A stretch of 64,000 bases of DNA, taken from positions 868,001 to 932,000 of the forward strand of contig NZ_FPCI01000001.1 in the NCBI RefSeq assembly GCF_900116385.1, in the 5' to 3' direction. Position 1 is the first letter of the stretch. Every line of letters begins with the position of its first letter. Source of the stretch: Pseudoxanthomonas sp. YR558. Its GTDB lineage: Bacteria > Pseudomonadota > Gammaproteobacteria > Xanthomonadales > Xanthomonadaceae. Shown here in pieces: positions 27,134-35,020 of the stretch. Both the position numbers and the translations under genes were made by a program. The notes below the pieces were generated by a model, which saw only the letters and a list, made by a program, of their open reading frames with translations, had not been told where the DNA came from and ran no database searches.

Positions 27134-28258
27134 TTACTTGCCGGTCTTCAATTCCGTCCAGATGCGCGTGTACTGGCGATCCACGTCAGGCGGAATGATG
27201 GCGAAGGTGAAGAGCTTGGCTTCGACTTCGGGCGTGGGATAGATGGTCGGGTCTTCGGTGATCGCCTTGTCCATCAGTTCCTTGGCCTTCGGAATGGCGT
27301 TCGGATAGCTGATGAAGTTGGAGTTGTTGGCCATCACCTGCGGGTCGAGCAGGTAGTTGATGAACGCGTAGGCCGCGTCGACGTGCTTGGCGTCCTTCGG
27401 GATGGATAGCATGTCGAACCACTGCGGCGCACCTTCCTTCGGGATGGCGTAGGCGATGTTCACGCCGTTCTTGGCCTCGGCAGCGCGGTCGCGCGCCTGG
27501 ATGATGTCGCCCGACCAGCCCACCACCAGGCAGGTGTCGCCATTGGCCATCGCATCGATGTACTGCGAGGAATGGAAGTTGGTGATGTACGGACGGATCG
27601 TCTTCAGCAGCGCCGCCGCCTTGTCGATCACCGCCGGATCCTGGCTGTTCGGGTCCTCGCCCAGGTAGTTCAGGGCGATCGGGATGATTTCCGACGGCGT
27701 GTCGAGGAAGGTCACGCCACAATCCTTCAGCTTGCTGATGTTCTCCGGCTTGAAGACGATGTCCAGGCTGCTGGCGATGTCGGTGTTGCCGAACGCGGCC
27801 TTCACCTTGTCGACGTTGTAGCCGATGCCGGTGGTGCCCCACATGTAGGGAATGGCGTACTGGTTGCCCGGATCCTGGTTCTCCAGGCGCTTCATGAGGG
27901 CCGGGTCCAGGTTGGCGTAGTTGGGGATCTTGCTCTTGTCCAGCGGCAGGAACACGCCGGCCTGGATCTGGCGGCCCAGGAAGTTCATCGTCGGCACGAC
28001 CACGTCGTAACCGCTGCTGCCGGCCAGCAGCTTGGTCTCCAGGACCTCGTTGCTGTCGAACACGTCGTAGGTGACCTTGATGCCCGACTGCTTCTCGAAG
28101 TTCGGGATGGTGTCCTCGGCGATGTAGTCGGACCAGTTGTAGACGTTGACCTGTTTGTCGCCGCCATCGGCCGGTTTGGCGGCATCGCCTTCGCCGGATT
28201 TCCCGCAGGCCGCGAGGGTACAGAGGGCCAGGGTGGTTGCCAGTACGCGCAGTTTCAT
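27134..28258 (-). CDS. potF: putrescine-binding periplasmic protein PotF, copy 1
   Basis: A 374-residue polyamine-binding lipoprotein: signal peptide with lipobox CTLAAC (Cys near 19), then a periplasmic type II binding fold. Pocket residues of E. coli PotF are recognisable in NVYNWSDYIAED, DTPSEIIP, GWSGDIIQARDR and WFDML. Downstream of copy 2 and closest to potGHI. It differs from copy 2 in the loop VPTMNF (VPSLSF in copy 2), in a part of PotF that lines the ligand pocket, so specificity or affinity may differ. Ribosome-binding site GGAGAGAG precedes the ATG. Confidence 0.92.
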   Translation of the reverse strand: MKLRVLATTLALCTLAACGKSGEGDAAKPADGGDKQVNVYNWSDYIAEDTIPNFEKQSGIKVTYDVFDSNEVLETKLLAGSSGYDVVVPTMNFLGRQIQAGVFLPLDKSKIPNYANLDPALMKRLENQDPGNQYAIPYMWGTTGIGYNVDKVKAAFGNTDIASSLDIVFKPENISKLKDCGVTFLDTPSEIIPIALNYLGEDPNSQDPAVIDKAAALLKTIRPYITNFHSSQYIDAMANGDTCLVVGWSGDIIQARDRAAEAKNGVNIAYAIPKEGAPQWFDMLSIPKDAKHVDAAYAFINYLLDPQVMANNSNFISYPNAIPKAKELMDKAITEDPTIYPTPEVEAKLFTFAIIPPDVDRQYTRIWTELKTGK

Positions 28259-28444
28259 CAATCTCTCTCCATTCGGCCCGCGAGGGCGGCTTGATGTGGT
28301 CCCCGCGTTGGCTCGTGGTCGCCGCGGGCGTGCTGTCATTGCTGTGGCCGGTTCCGTGCCGTGATTGCTTCCCCTTCTTTCCCCTTCCCCTTTGCCGCCT
28401 CCCCGTGACGCCGTCCGCTCACGCGTCCATCGCCACCATGACAA

Positions 28445-28472
28445 AGGGCGCGTCCATCATGGCCCGCGCCCT
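28445..28472 (-). terminator. terminator-like hairpin after potF copy 2
   Basis: On the minus strand AGGGCGCG, twelve bases, CGCGCCCT, followed by TTGTC. It sits nine bases beyond the stop of the upstream potF and could separate its transcript from potF copy 1 and potGHI. Confidence 0.5.
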
Positions 28473-28480
28473 CGTGTGCT

Positions 28481-29596
28481 TCATCGTCCGGTCTTCAGTT
28501 CCGTCCAGATGCGCGTGTACTGCCGATCCACTTCCGGCGGCAGCACCGCGAAGGTGAAGAGCTTCGCGTCCACCTCGGCCGGTGGGTAGATCGTCGGATC
28601 GTCCGCGATCGTCTTGTCCACCATCGGCTTCGACGACGGCACCGGGTTGGGATACGTCACGAAGTTGGTGTTCGCCGCCGCGACCTTCGGCTCAAGCAAG
28701 TAATTGATGAAGGCATAGGCGTTGTCGACGTTCTTGGCATCCTTCGGAATCGCCAGCATGTCGAACCACTGCGGCGCGCCTTCCTTCGGAATGGAGTATG
28801 CGATGTTGACGCCGTTGCCGGCCTCGGCGGCGCGGTCGCGCGCCTGGATCACGTCACCCGACCAACCGACCACCAGGCAGACGTCGCCGTTGGCCAGGTC
28901 GTTGATGTACGAGGACGAATGGAAATTGCGGATGTACGGGCGGATGGTCTTCAGCAACGCGGCCGCCTTGTCGATCACCGCCGGGTCGAAGCTGTGCGGG
29001 TCCTCGCCCAGGTAGTTCAGCGCGATCGGGATCAGTTCCGACGGCGTGTCCAGCACGGTGATACCGCAGTCCTTCAGCTTCGCCGCATTCTCGGGCTTGA
29101 ACACCACGTCCCAGCTGCCGGTGACGGCGGTGTCGCCGAAGATGGCCTTGATCTTGTCCACGTTGTAGCCGATGCCGCTGGTGCCCCACAGGTACGGCAC
29201 CGCGTACTGGTTGCCCGGATCCTGTTGTTCGATGCGCTTGAGCATCGCCGGGTCGAGGTTCTTCAGGTTCGGGATCTTGCTCTTGTCCAGCGGGAGGAAC
29301 ACGCCGGCCTGGATCTGACGGCCCAGGAAGCTCAGCGACGGCACCACGACGTCGTAGCCGCTGCTGCCGGCCAACAACTTGGTCTCGACCATCTCGTCGC
29401 TGTCGAACACATCGTAGGTGACCTTGACGCCCGACCGCTTCTCGAAGTTCGGGAGGGTGTCCTCGGCGATGTAGTCGGACCAGTTGTAGACGTTGAGCGC
29501 CTTGGACGGCGCGCCGTCGGCGGCCTTCTCGTCCTTGCCGCCACAGGCGGCCAGAACGGCGGCGGCCAGCATGACGGTGAGGGTCTTGAGCTTCAT
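28481..29596 (-). CDS. potF: putrescine-binding periplasmic protein PotF, copy 2
   Basis: A 371-residue paralogue of the adjacent PotF, very similar over its whole length (for example LAGSSGYDVVVP, LNYLGEDP, DRQYTRIWTELKTG are shared). Lipoprotein signal ends LAAAVLAAC. Putrescine-contacting motifs WSDYI, DTPSELIP, GWSGDVIQARDR and WFDML are intact. GGAG six bases upstream selects the ATG at 29596 over one four codons earlier. It has its own likely promoter at 29633-29661 and a hairpin after its stop, so it may be made in excess or under different conditions from copy 1. Confidence 0.92.
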   Translation of the reverse strand: MKLKTLTVMLAAAVLAACGGKDEKAADGAPSKALNVYNWSDYIAEDTLPNFEKRSGVKVTYDVFDSDEMVETKLLAGSSGYDVVVPSLSFLGRQIQAGVFLPLDKSKIPNLKNLDPAMLKRIEQQDPGNQYAVPYLWGTSGIGYNVDKIKAIFGDTAVTGSWDVVFKPENAAKLKDCGITVLDTPSELIPIALNYLGEDPHSFDPAVIDKAAALLKTIRPYIRNFHSSSYINDLANGDVCLVVGWSGDVIQARDRAAEAGNGVNIAYSIPKEGAPQWFDMLAIPKDAKNVDNAYAFINYLLEPKVAAANTNFVTYPNPVPSSKPMVDKTIADDPTIYPPAEVDAKLFTFAVLPPEVDRQYTRIWTELKTGR

Positions 29597-29632
29597 CGGG
29601 GTCTCCATGGAACAGGATCGGGGGATGGAAAC

Positions 29633-29661
29633 ATCATACGCCCGGGCTGCGGCGCTGTGAC
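29633..29661 (-). promoter_or_regulatory. candidate promoter of potF copy 2
   Basis: On the minus strand GTCACA (29661-29656), a 17-base spacer and TATGAT (29638-29633). It lies between the spuC-like stop and the potF ATG, 37 bases upstream of the latter. Confidence 0.5.
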
Positions 29662-29684
29662 GCAGCGCACGCTTGCCGGCGCGC

Positions 29685-31049
29685 CTACATCCCCAGATCC
29701 GCCGCGGTGTCGTTGAGCGCTTTCCACGTCTTGTCGAACAGTTCGTCCACCTGCGCGCGGGTGATGATCAGCGGCGGCGAGAGCAGCATGGCGTCCCAGG
29801 TCGCGCGCAGGATCAGCCCATGCTTGAGCGCGTGGTCGCGACAGCGTGGCCCCACGGTTCCTCGTTCGGGGAAGAACGCCCGCTTGCCCTTGTCCGGCAC
29901 CAGTTCCAGCGCGCCGACCATGCCGGCGATGCGCGCCTGCCCGACCAGCCGGTGTTCGCCCAGTTCCGCCCAGCGCTGGGCCAGGTAAGGCGCGACCTCG
30001 GTCTTCGCGCGCTCGACGATCTTCTCGTCCTGCAGGATGCGGATGTTCTCCAGCGCGACCGCCGCGCAGACCGGATGGCCGGAATACGTGGCGCCATGCG
30101 CCAGCTCGCCGCCCTGCTCCTTCAGCACCTTGGCCACACGATCGTTGAACATCGCCGCGCCCAGCGGGATGTAGCCGGACGTGATGCCCTTGGCCACCGG
30201 CATGATGTCGGGCTGGAAGCCGAAGTACTGCGAGCCGAACCACTCGCCGGTGCGCCCGAAACCACAGATCACCTCGTCGGCCACCAGCAGTACGTCGTAC
30301 TGGCGGCAGATGCGTTCGATCTCGGGCCAATAGGTCTTCGGCGGGATGTAGACGCCGATGGCGCCCATGATCGGCTCGCCGATGAACGCGGCCACGCGCT
30401 CCGGCCCCAATTCCAGGATCTTCTGCTCCAGCCGACGCGCCGCAACCAGACCGTACTCGTCCTCGGACAAGTCGCCGCCGTCGGCGAACCAGAACGGCGG
30501 ATCGATGTGGTGGATGTCGGGGATCGGCAGGCCACCCTGCTTGTGCATGCCCTTCATGCCGCCGAGGCTGGCGCCGGCCATCGTGGTGCCGTGGTAACCG
30601 TCGTGGCGGCCGATGAAGATGTTCTTCTTCGGCTTGTCCTGCACCGCCCAGAAGTGGCGGACCATGCGCAGGATGGTGTCGTTCGCCTCGGAACCCGAAT
30701 TGACGAAGAAGGAGTGATTGAGGTCGCCCGGTGCCAGTTCCGCCAGTTTCGCGGCAAGTGCGATGGTCGGCTCGGTCGTGCACTGGAAGAAGCTGTTGTA
30801 GTAGGCCAGCTGCGTCATCTGCTTCGACGCCACCTCACCCAGTTCCTTGCGACCGTAGCCGATGTTGACGCACCACAGGCCGGCGAAGGCGTCGAGGAGC
30901 TGGTTGCCGTCGGCATCCCAGACGTAGCAACCCTCGCCCTTGGTCAGGATGCGCGTGCCCTTCTTCGCCAGTGCGGCATTGTCGTTGAACGGATGCAGGT
31001 GGTGCTCGGCGTCGAGCTTCTGCAGGGTGCGGGTGTCGAGTTGGTTCAT
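29685..31049 (-). CDS. spuC: putrescine/polyamine--pyruvate aminotransferase (SpuC-like)
   Basis: A 454-residue class III PLP aminotransferase closely resembling SpuC of Pseudomonas, which transaminates putrescine (and related diamines) with pyruvate to give 4-aminobutyraldehyde and alanine. Seen: cofactor-phosphate loop NSGSEAND near 115, YHGTTMAGASLGG near 150, Asp in VADEVICGFGRTGEW near 255, and the Schiff-base Lys in PVAKGITSGYIPLG near 287. GGAG six bases upstream chooses the ATG at 31049. Located between puuA1 and potF, it offers a bypass of the gamma-glutamylated pathway. Confidence 0.9.
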   Translation of the reverse strand: MNQLDTRTLQKLDAEHHLHPFNDNAALAKKGTRILTKGEGCYVWDADGNQLLDAFAGLWCVNIGYGRKELGEVASKQMTQLAYYNSFFQCTTEPTIALAAKLAELAPGDLNHSFFVNSGSEANDTILRMVRHFWAVQDKPKKNIFIGRHDGYHGTTMAGASLGGMKGMHKQGGLPIPDIHHIDPPFWFADGGDLSEDEYGLVAARRLEQKILELGPERVAAFIGEPIMGAIGVYIPPKTYWPEIERICRQYDVLLVADEVICGFGRTGEWFGSQYFGFQPDIMPVAKGITSGYIPLGAAMFNDRVAKVLKEQGGELAHGATYSGHPVCAAVALENIRILQDEKIVERAKTEVAPYLAQRWAELGEHRLVGQARIAGMVGALELVPDKGKRAFFPERGTVGPRCRDHALKHGLILRATWDAMLLSPPLIITRAQVDELFDKTWKALNDTAADLGM

Positions 31050-31073
31050 GTGAAACTCCACATCAAGATCAGT

Positions 31074-31140
31074 TGTGGGAGCGACGTAAGTCGCGATGGA
31101 CTACCGGTAGAGCTTCATCGCGACTTACGTCGCTCCCACA
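31074..31140. repeat. REPIN-like inverted pair of REP sequences
   Basis: Two perfectly complementary 25-base arms (31074-31098 and 31116-31140) flank a 17-base spacer. Each arm has a GTGGGA head and its own small hairpin, GCGAC-GTAA-GTCGC, so this is two REP units in inverted orientation, the architecture of a REPIN mobilised by a RAYT transposase. It lies in the puuA1-spuC spacer; RNA from it would fold strongly and could affect relative expression. Confidence 0.75.
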
Positions 31141-31165
31141 GGAGAGAATGGGAACAGGCTTTCGA

Positions 31166-32557
31166 TCAGACGTTCAACAACAGGAATTCCCGCTCCCACG
31201 AACTGATCACGCGGAAGAAGGTCTCGTATTCCTTGCGCTTGACCGAGACGTAGGCCCGCACGAAGCGCGCGCCCATCAGGTCCTGCAGCGCCTTGCAGCC
31301 TTCGAGTTCGTCCAGCGCTTCGCCCAGCGAGCGCGGCAGCTCGAAACCGATGTCCTGGGCGCTGCTCGCCAGTGGTTCGGTCGGCTTGAGCTGCTCGCGG
31401 ATGCCCAGCAGGCCGCAAGCCAGCGTGCCGGCCATCGCGAGGTAGGGATTGGCGTCAGAGCCGGCGAAGCGGCTCTCCACGCGCATGTTCTCGGGGGTAT
31501 CCATCGGCACGCGCAGGCCGCAGGTGCGGTTGTCGTACCCCCACTGCACATTGATCGGCGCCACCTGCCCCAGCGCGAGCCGGCGATAGGAATTGACGTT
31601 GGGCCCGAAGAACGCCATCGCCATCGGGACGTATTTCTGCAGACCGGCCAGGTAGTGCCCGAACAGCTTGCTGGACTTGCCCTCGGACTTACCCGCGAAC
31701 ACGTTCCGACCGGACTTCATGTCCACCAGGCTCTGGTGGATATGCATCGCGCTGCCCGGCTCGTTCTCCATCGGCTTGGCCAGGAACGTGGCGTACACAC
31801 CGTGGCGCAGCGCGGCTTCGCGCATGGTGCGTTTGAACAGGAACACCTGATCCGCGCGCGACAACGCATCGTCGTGGGTGAAATTGACCTCCAGCTGCGC
31901 AGCACCGGATTCGTGGATCAACGTGTCCACGTCCAGCTCCATCGCCTCGCAGTAGTCGTACATCAGGTCGAGGATGGGGTCGAATTCGTTGACCGCGTCG
32001 ATCGAGTACGACTGACGTGCGGTCTCTGGCCGTCCGGAACGTCCAGCCGGCGGCAACAGCGGGAAATCCGGGTCGGTGTTCTTCTGCACCAGGAAGAATT
32101 CCAGCTCCGGCGCCACCACCGGGCGCAGGCCTTCCTTCTCGTAGGCCGCCAGCACGCGGCGCAGTACGTTGCGCGGCGCCAGTTCGTGCGGCTTGCCGTC
32201 CTTGGTGTAGCAGTCGTGGATGACCTGCGCGGTCGGGTCCGCCGCCCACGGCACCATGCGTACCGTGTCCGGATCGGGACGCAGGAACATGTCCGAATCC
32301 GACGGCGAGGTCAGTTCGTAATAGTCGTCTGGATAGTCGCCGGTCACCGTGGTGGCGAAGATGCCTTCGGGCAGGCGCGTGCCGTAGTCATGACTGAACT
32401 TGTCGGCCGGAATGATCTTGCCGCGCGCATTGCCGGTGATGTCCGGCACCAGGCACTCGACCTCGGTGATGCTGCGTTCCTTCAACCAGCGGCGCAGCGA
32501 ACTCTCGGAGGGCTCGGGGGTTTCGGTCTTCTTGCGTTGGGATTGTTTCTGGCTCAT
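31166..32557 (-). CDS. puuA: gamma-glutamylputrescine synthetase, copy 1 (glutamine-synthetase family)
   Basis: A 463-residue protein of the glutamine-synthetase fold, PuuA/SpuI type, which ATP-dependently joins glutamate to putrescine. The N-terminal beta-grasp has VECLVPDITGNARGKIIPADKF, the metal/ATP site shows APELEFFLV and GSAMHIHQSL (near 260), and NRTCGLRVPM follows near 335. Typical GlnA adenylylation loop is absent. Start at MSQKQS was chosen over an upstream in-frame ATG. A second paralogue lies at 33625 on the other strand; the two are clearly different sequences, not a recent duplication. Confidence 0.9.
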   Translation of the reverse strand: MSQKQSQRKKTETPEPSESSLRRWLKERSITEVECLVPDITGNARGKIIPADKFSHDYGTRLPEGIFATTVTGDYPDDYYELTSPSDSDMFLRPDPDTVRMVPWAADPTAQVIHDCYTKDGKPHELAPRNVLRRVLAAYEKEGLRPVVAPELEFFLVQKNTDPDFPLLPPAGRSGRPETARQSYSIDAVNEFDPILDLMYDYCEAMELDVDTLIHESGAAQLEVNFTHDDALSRADQVFLFKRTMREAALRHGVYATFLAKPMENEPGSAMHIHQSLVDMKSGRNVFAGKSEGKSSKLFGHYLAGLQKYVPMAMAFFGPNVNSYRRLALGQVAPINVQWGYDNRTCGLRVPMDTPENMRVESRFAGSDANPYLAMAGTLACGLLGIREQLKPTEPLASSAQDIGFELPRSLGEALDELEGCKALQDLMGARFVRAYVSVKRKEYETFFRVISSWEREFLLLNV

Positions 32558-32659
32558 GGCAACTAAGTCGGTCGGGAGGGAATGCCGGCGCATCGCACCG
32601 GAAACGAATCGCACGGGCGCGTCAGCGCCCGCCCTCCCATGGCGGCGGGTGGCGCCGCT

Positions 32660-33415
32660 TCACGATGTCCTCCGCGCCGCGCGGGCCCGGCAGGCTTCGC
32701 CGAACGCACGGAAGATGGCCAGGTAGAACGGGTTCTCCCGCACCTTCCATTCCGGATGCCACTGCACCGCCAACATGAAAGCGGGACCATCGTGGCGATA
32801 CGCCTCGATCAATCCGTCCGGCGCCTGGGCTTCCACCACCAAGCCCTCGCCCAGGCGACGCACGCCCTGGCCGTGCAAGGAATTGACGGCCGCCCGGGTG
32901 TCTCCGGCGAGGGTGGCCAACAGTCCGCCCGCCACGAGCGAAACGTCATGCGCAGGGCCGTACTGCACCTCCAGCGGATCGTCCTTGTTCTCGCGGTGGT
33001 CCATGAAACCGGGCTGCTCGTGCACCTTCTGGTACAGGCTGCCGCCGAAGGCCACGTTCACTTCCTGGAAGCCGCGGCAAATCGCGAGCATGGGCACGCC
33101 CATCTCGATGGCGAGCGGGATCAGCGGCAGGTTGGTCGCATCGCGGCGCGGATCCAGCAGGTTGCCTTCGTAGCTGGACTCGTCGCTGTAGTGGTGCGGC
33201 TCGATGTTGCTGACGGCGCCGGTCAGCAGCAGGCCGTCCAGGCCGGCGAGCACCTCGCGCAGCGGCAGCACCGGGTCGAGGGTGGGCACCAATAGTGGCA
33301 GGCAACCCGCCCCATCGACCACGGCGCGCACGTACTTCTCGCCGACGGCAAGGAAGGGATGCGCACCGATTTGCTTGTGGTCGGTCGGCAGACCGACCCG
33401 CGGCAGCGGGGTCAT
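32660..33415 (-). CDS. puuD: gamma-glutamyl-GABA hydrolase (PuuD-like, class I amidotransferase fold)
   Basis: A 251-residue peptidase C26 family enzyme. Nucleophile Cys in MLAICRGFQEVNVAFGG near 113, with His and Glu in AVQWHPEWKV near 221, forming the catalytic triad. It hydrolyses gamma-glutamyl-gamma-aminobutyrate to glutamate and GABA, closing the PuuA-B-C-D route. First gene of the minus-strand polyamine run. Its leader contains a seven-base perfect dyad (33419-33438) at the probable transcription start, which may be an operator or occlude translation. Confidence 0.9.
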   Translation of the reverse strand: MTPLPRVGLPTDHKQIGAHPFLAVGEKYVRAVVDGAGCLPLLVPTLDPVLPLREVLAGLDGLLLTGAVSNIEPHHYSDESSYEGNLLDPRRDATNLPLIPLAIEMGVPMLAICRGFQEVNVAFGGSLYQKVHEQPGFMDHRENKDDPLEVQYGPAHDVSLVAGGLLATLAGDTRAAVNSLHGQGVRRLGEGLVVEAQAPDGLIEAYRHDGPAFMLAVQWHPEWKVRENPFYLAIFRAFGEACRARAARRTS

Positions 33416-33418
33416 GCA

Positions 33419-33438
33419 GGAAGCCCGGGATGGCTTCC
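33419..33438 (-). promoter_or_regulatory. dyad at the puuD transcription start
   Basis: GGAAGCC, six bases, GGCTTCC lies directly before the puuD ATG and spans the position where transcription should begin. It could be an operator or a translation-inhibiting hairpin. Confidence 0.4.
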
Positions 33439-33442
33439 GGGC

Positions 33443-33471
33443 AACTTAACCCGGCCGTTTTATTTTTACAA
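33443..33471 (-). promoter_or_regulatory. candidate promoter of the puuD-puuA1-spuC run
   Basis: Minus strand TTGTAA (33471-33466), a 17-base spacer, TAAGTT (33448-33443). The -35 lies in an AT-rich patch that stands out in this GC-rich region. Confidence 0.55.
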
Positions 33472-33571
33472 CACAAGCGCCCGCCACGACGTTTTCGGCG
33501 CCGATATGGTGCAGCGCGGCACCCATTTAGGGCATTTCCGGGGCTCGCGCGAATTCTTCCGTTGAGTATTC

Positions 33572-33598
33572 TTGACGCGCCCGCTGCTCTGCTAAGCT
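33572..33598 (+). promoter_or_regulatory. candidate promoter of puuA2-puuB
   Basis: TTGACG (33572-33577), a short 15-base spacer, TAAGCT (33593-33598), 27 bases upstream of the puuA2 ATG. The short spacer suggests activator dependence or an imprecise -35. Confidence 0.5.
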
Positions 33599-33624
33599 GC
33601 GCCGCAGCCTCCAGGAACGCCCTC

Positions 33625-35004
33625 ATGCGCCCCGATTCCGCCGCGTCTTCCCTGCCCGCCGACGACGCCGCCACGATGGCGTCCATCCCCGATTGTGAGC
33701 AGATCGACCTGCTGCTGCCCGACATGAACGGGCTGCTGCGCGGCAAGCGGATCACCCGGGATGCGCTGGAGAAGGTGTACCGCGACGGTGTCTGCCTGCC
33801 GATGTCGCTGATCGCCACCGACATCACCGGCAACACGGTCGAGGAAACCGGGCTGGGTTACGACATCGGCGACGAGGACCGTATCTGCCGTCCCGTACCG
33901 GGCTCGCTGCGGCCCGTGCCGTGGTCGCCGCGCCCGGCCGCGCAGCTGCTGCTGAGCATGGAGGACGCGAAGGGCGGCATGTTCGAGGCCAACCCGCGCG
34001 AAGTGCTCAAGCGCGTGCTTGCACGCTACGCCGCGCGCGGCCTGAAGCCGGTAGTCGCGGTGGAACTGGAGTTCTACCTGTTCGACCAGCGCATGGACGA
34101 CGCGGGACGCCCGCGTACGTCGATCAATCCGGCGACCGGGCAACGCAATACCAGCACGCAGGTCTACTACATGGAAGACCTGAACGACTACCGCGGCTTC
34201 ACCGATGCGGTGGCCGCCGCGTGCCGTGCGCAGCGCATTCCCGCCGACACCGCTGTGGCCGAGTACGCGCCGGGCCAGTTCGAAATCAACCTCAAGCATC
34301 GCGACGACGCCCTGCTCGCCTGCGACGATGCGATCTACCTCAAGCGCGCGATCAAGGCCGCTGCGCAGCAACAAGGCCTGATGGCCAGCTTCATGGCCAA
34401 GCCGTTCGCCGATCAGGCGGGCAGCGGCATGCATATCCACGCCAGCGTGCTGGATGCCGACGGCCGCAACGTCTTCGCCTCGCCGCAGACGGCCCCGGCC
34501 GCAGCACTGAAGCACGCCATCGGCGGCCTGCAGCGCAGCGACCAGGATTGCCTGCTGCTGTTCGCGCCGCACGCCAACAGCTATCGGCGCTTCGTCTTGA
34601 ACGCATTCGTGCCGCTCAACGACGTATGGGGCTACAACAATCGTACCGTCGCCATGCGCATCCCGCACAGCGACGAAGCCAACACCCGGATCGAGCACCG
34701 CATCGCCGGCGCCGATGCCAACATCTACCTGGTCACCGCCGCCGTGTTGGCCGGCATGCTGCACGGCATCGAGCAGGGCTTCGATCCCGGCCCGCCGATC
34801 ACCGGCAACGCCTACGACCAGACCGAGATCCGTACGCCGTTCTGGCGCGAGGCCATCGGCGCGTTCATGGGCAGCGAATTCATCCGCGAGCAGTTCGGCA
34901 CATCCTTCCAGCACATCTACGGCCAGCAGAAGCTCAAGGAGATGCACAGCTTCTACACCGAAGTGACCGACCTGGAGTACGCGTGGTACCTGCGATCGGT
35001 GTGA
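33625..35004 (+). CDS. puuA: gamma-glutamylputrescine synthetase, copy 2
   Basis: A 459-residue glutamine-synthetase-family ligase, PuuA type. N-terminal CEQIDLLLPDMNGLLRGKRI, active-site AVELEFYLFDQR near 150, GQFEINLKHRDDAL near 212, GSGMHIHASVLD near 270, NRTVAMRIP near 345, and a C-terminal HSFYTEVTDLEYAWYLRSV. AGGAA supports the ATG at 33625. It is divergently transcribed from puuD and followed after 16 bases by puuB, so it is probably the copy dedicated to the gamma-glutamylated route; copy 1 may serve another amine. Specificities cannot be separated from the sequence. Confidence 0.9.
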   Translation: MRPDSAASSLPADDAATMASIPDCEQIDLLLPDMNGLLRGKRITRDALEKVYRDGVCLPMSLIATDITGNTVEETGLGYDIGDEDRICRPVPGSLRPVPWSPRPAAQLLLSMEDAKGGMFEANPREVLKRVLARYAARGLKPVVAVELEFYLFDQRMDDAGRPRTSINPATGQRNTSTQVYYMEDLNDYRGFTDAVAAACRAQRIPADTAVAEYAPGQFEINLKHRDDALLACDDAIYLKRAIKAAAQQQGLMASFMAKPFADQAGSGMHIHASVLDADGRNVFASPQTAPAAALKHAIGGLQRSDQDCLLLFAPHANSYRRFVLNAFVPLNDVWGYNNRTVAMRIPHSDEANTRIEHRIAGADANIYLVTAAVLAGMLHGIEQGFDPGPPITGNAYDQTEIRTPFWREAIGAFMGSEFIREQFGTSFQHIYGQQKLKEMHSFYTEVTDLEYAWYLRSV

Positions 35005-35020
35005 GCCAGGCGCTGCCCGC

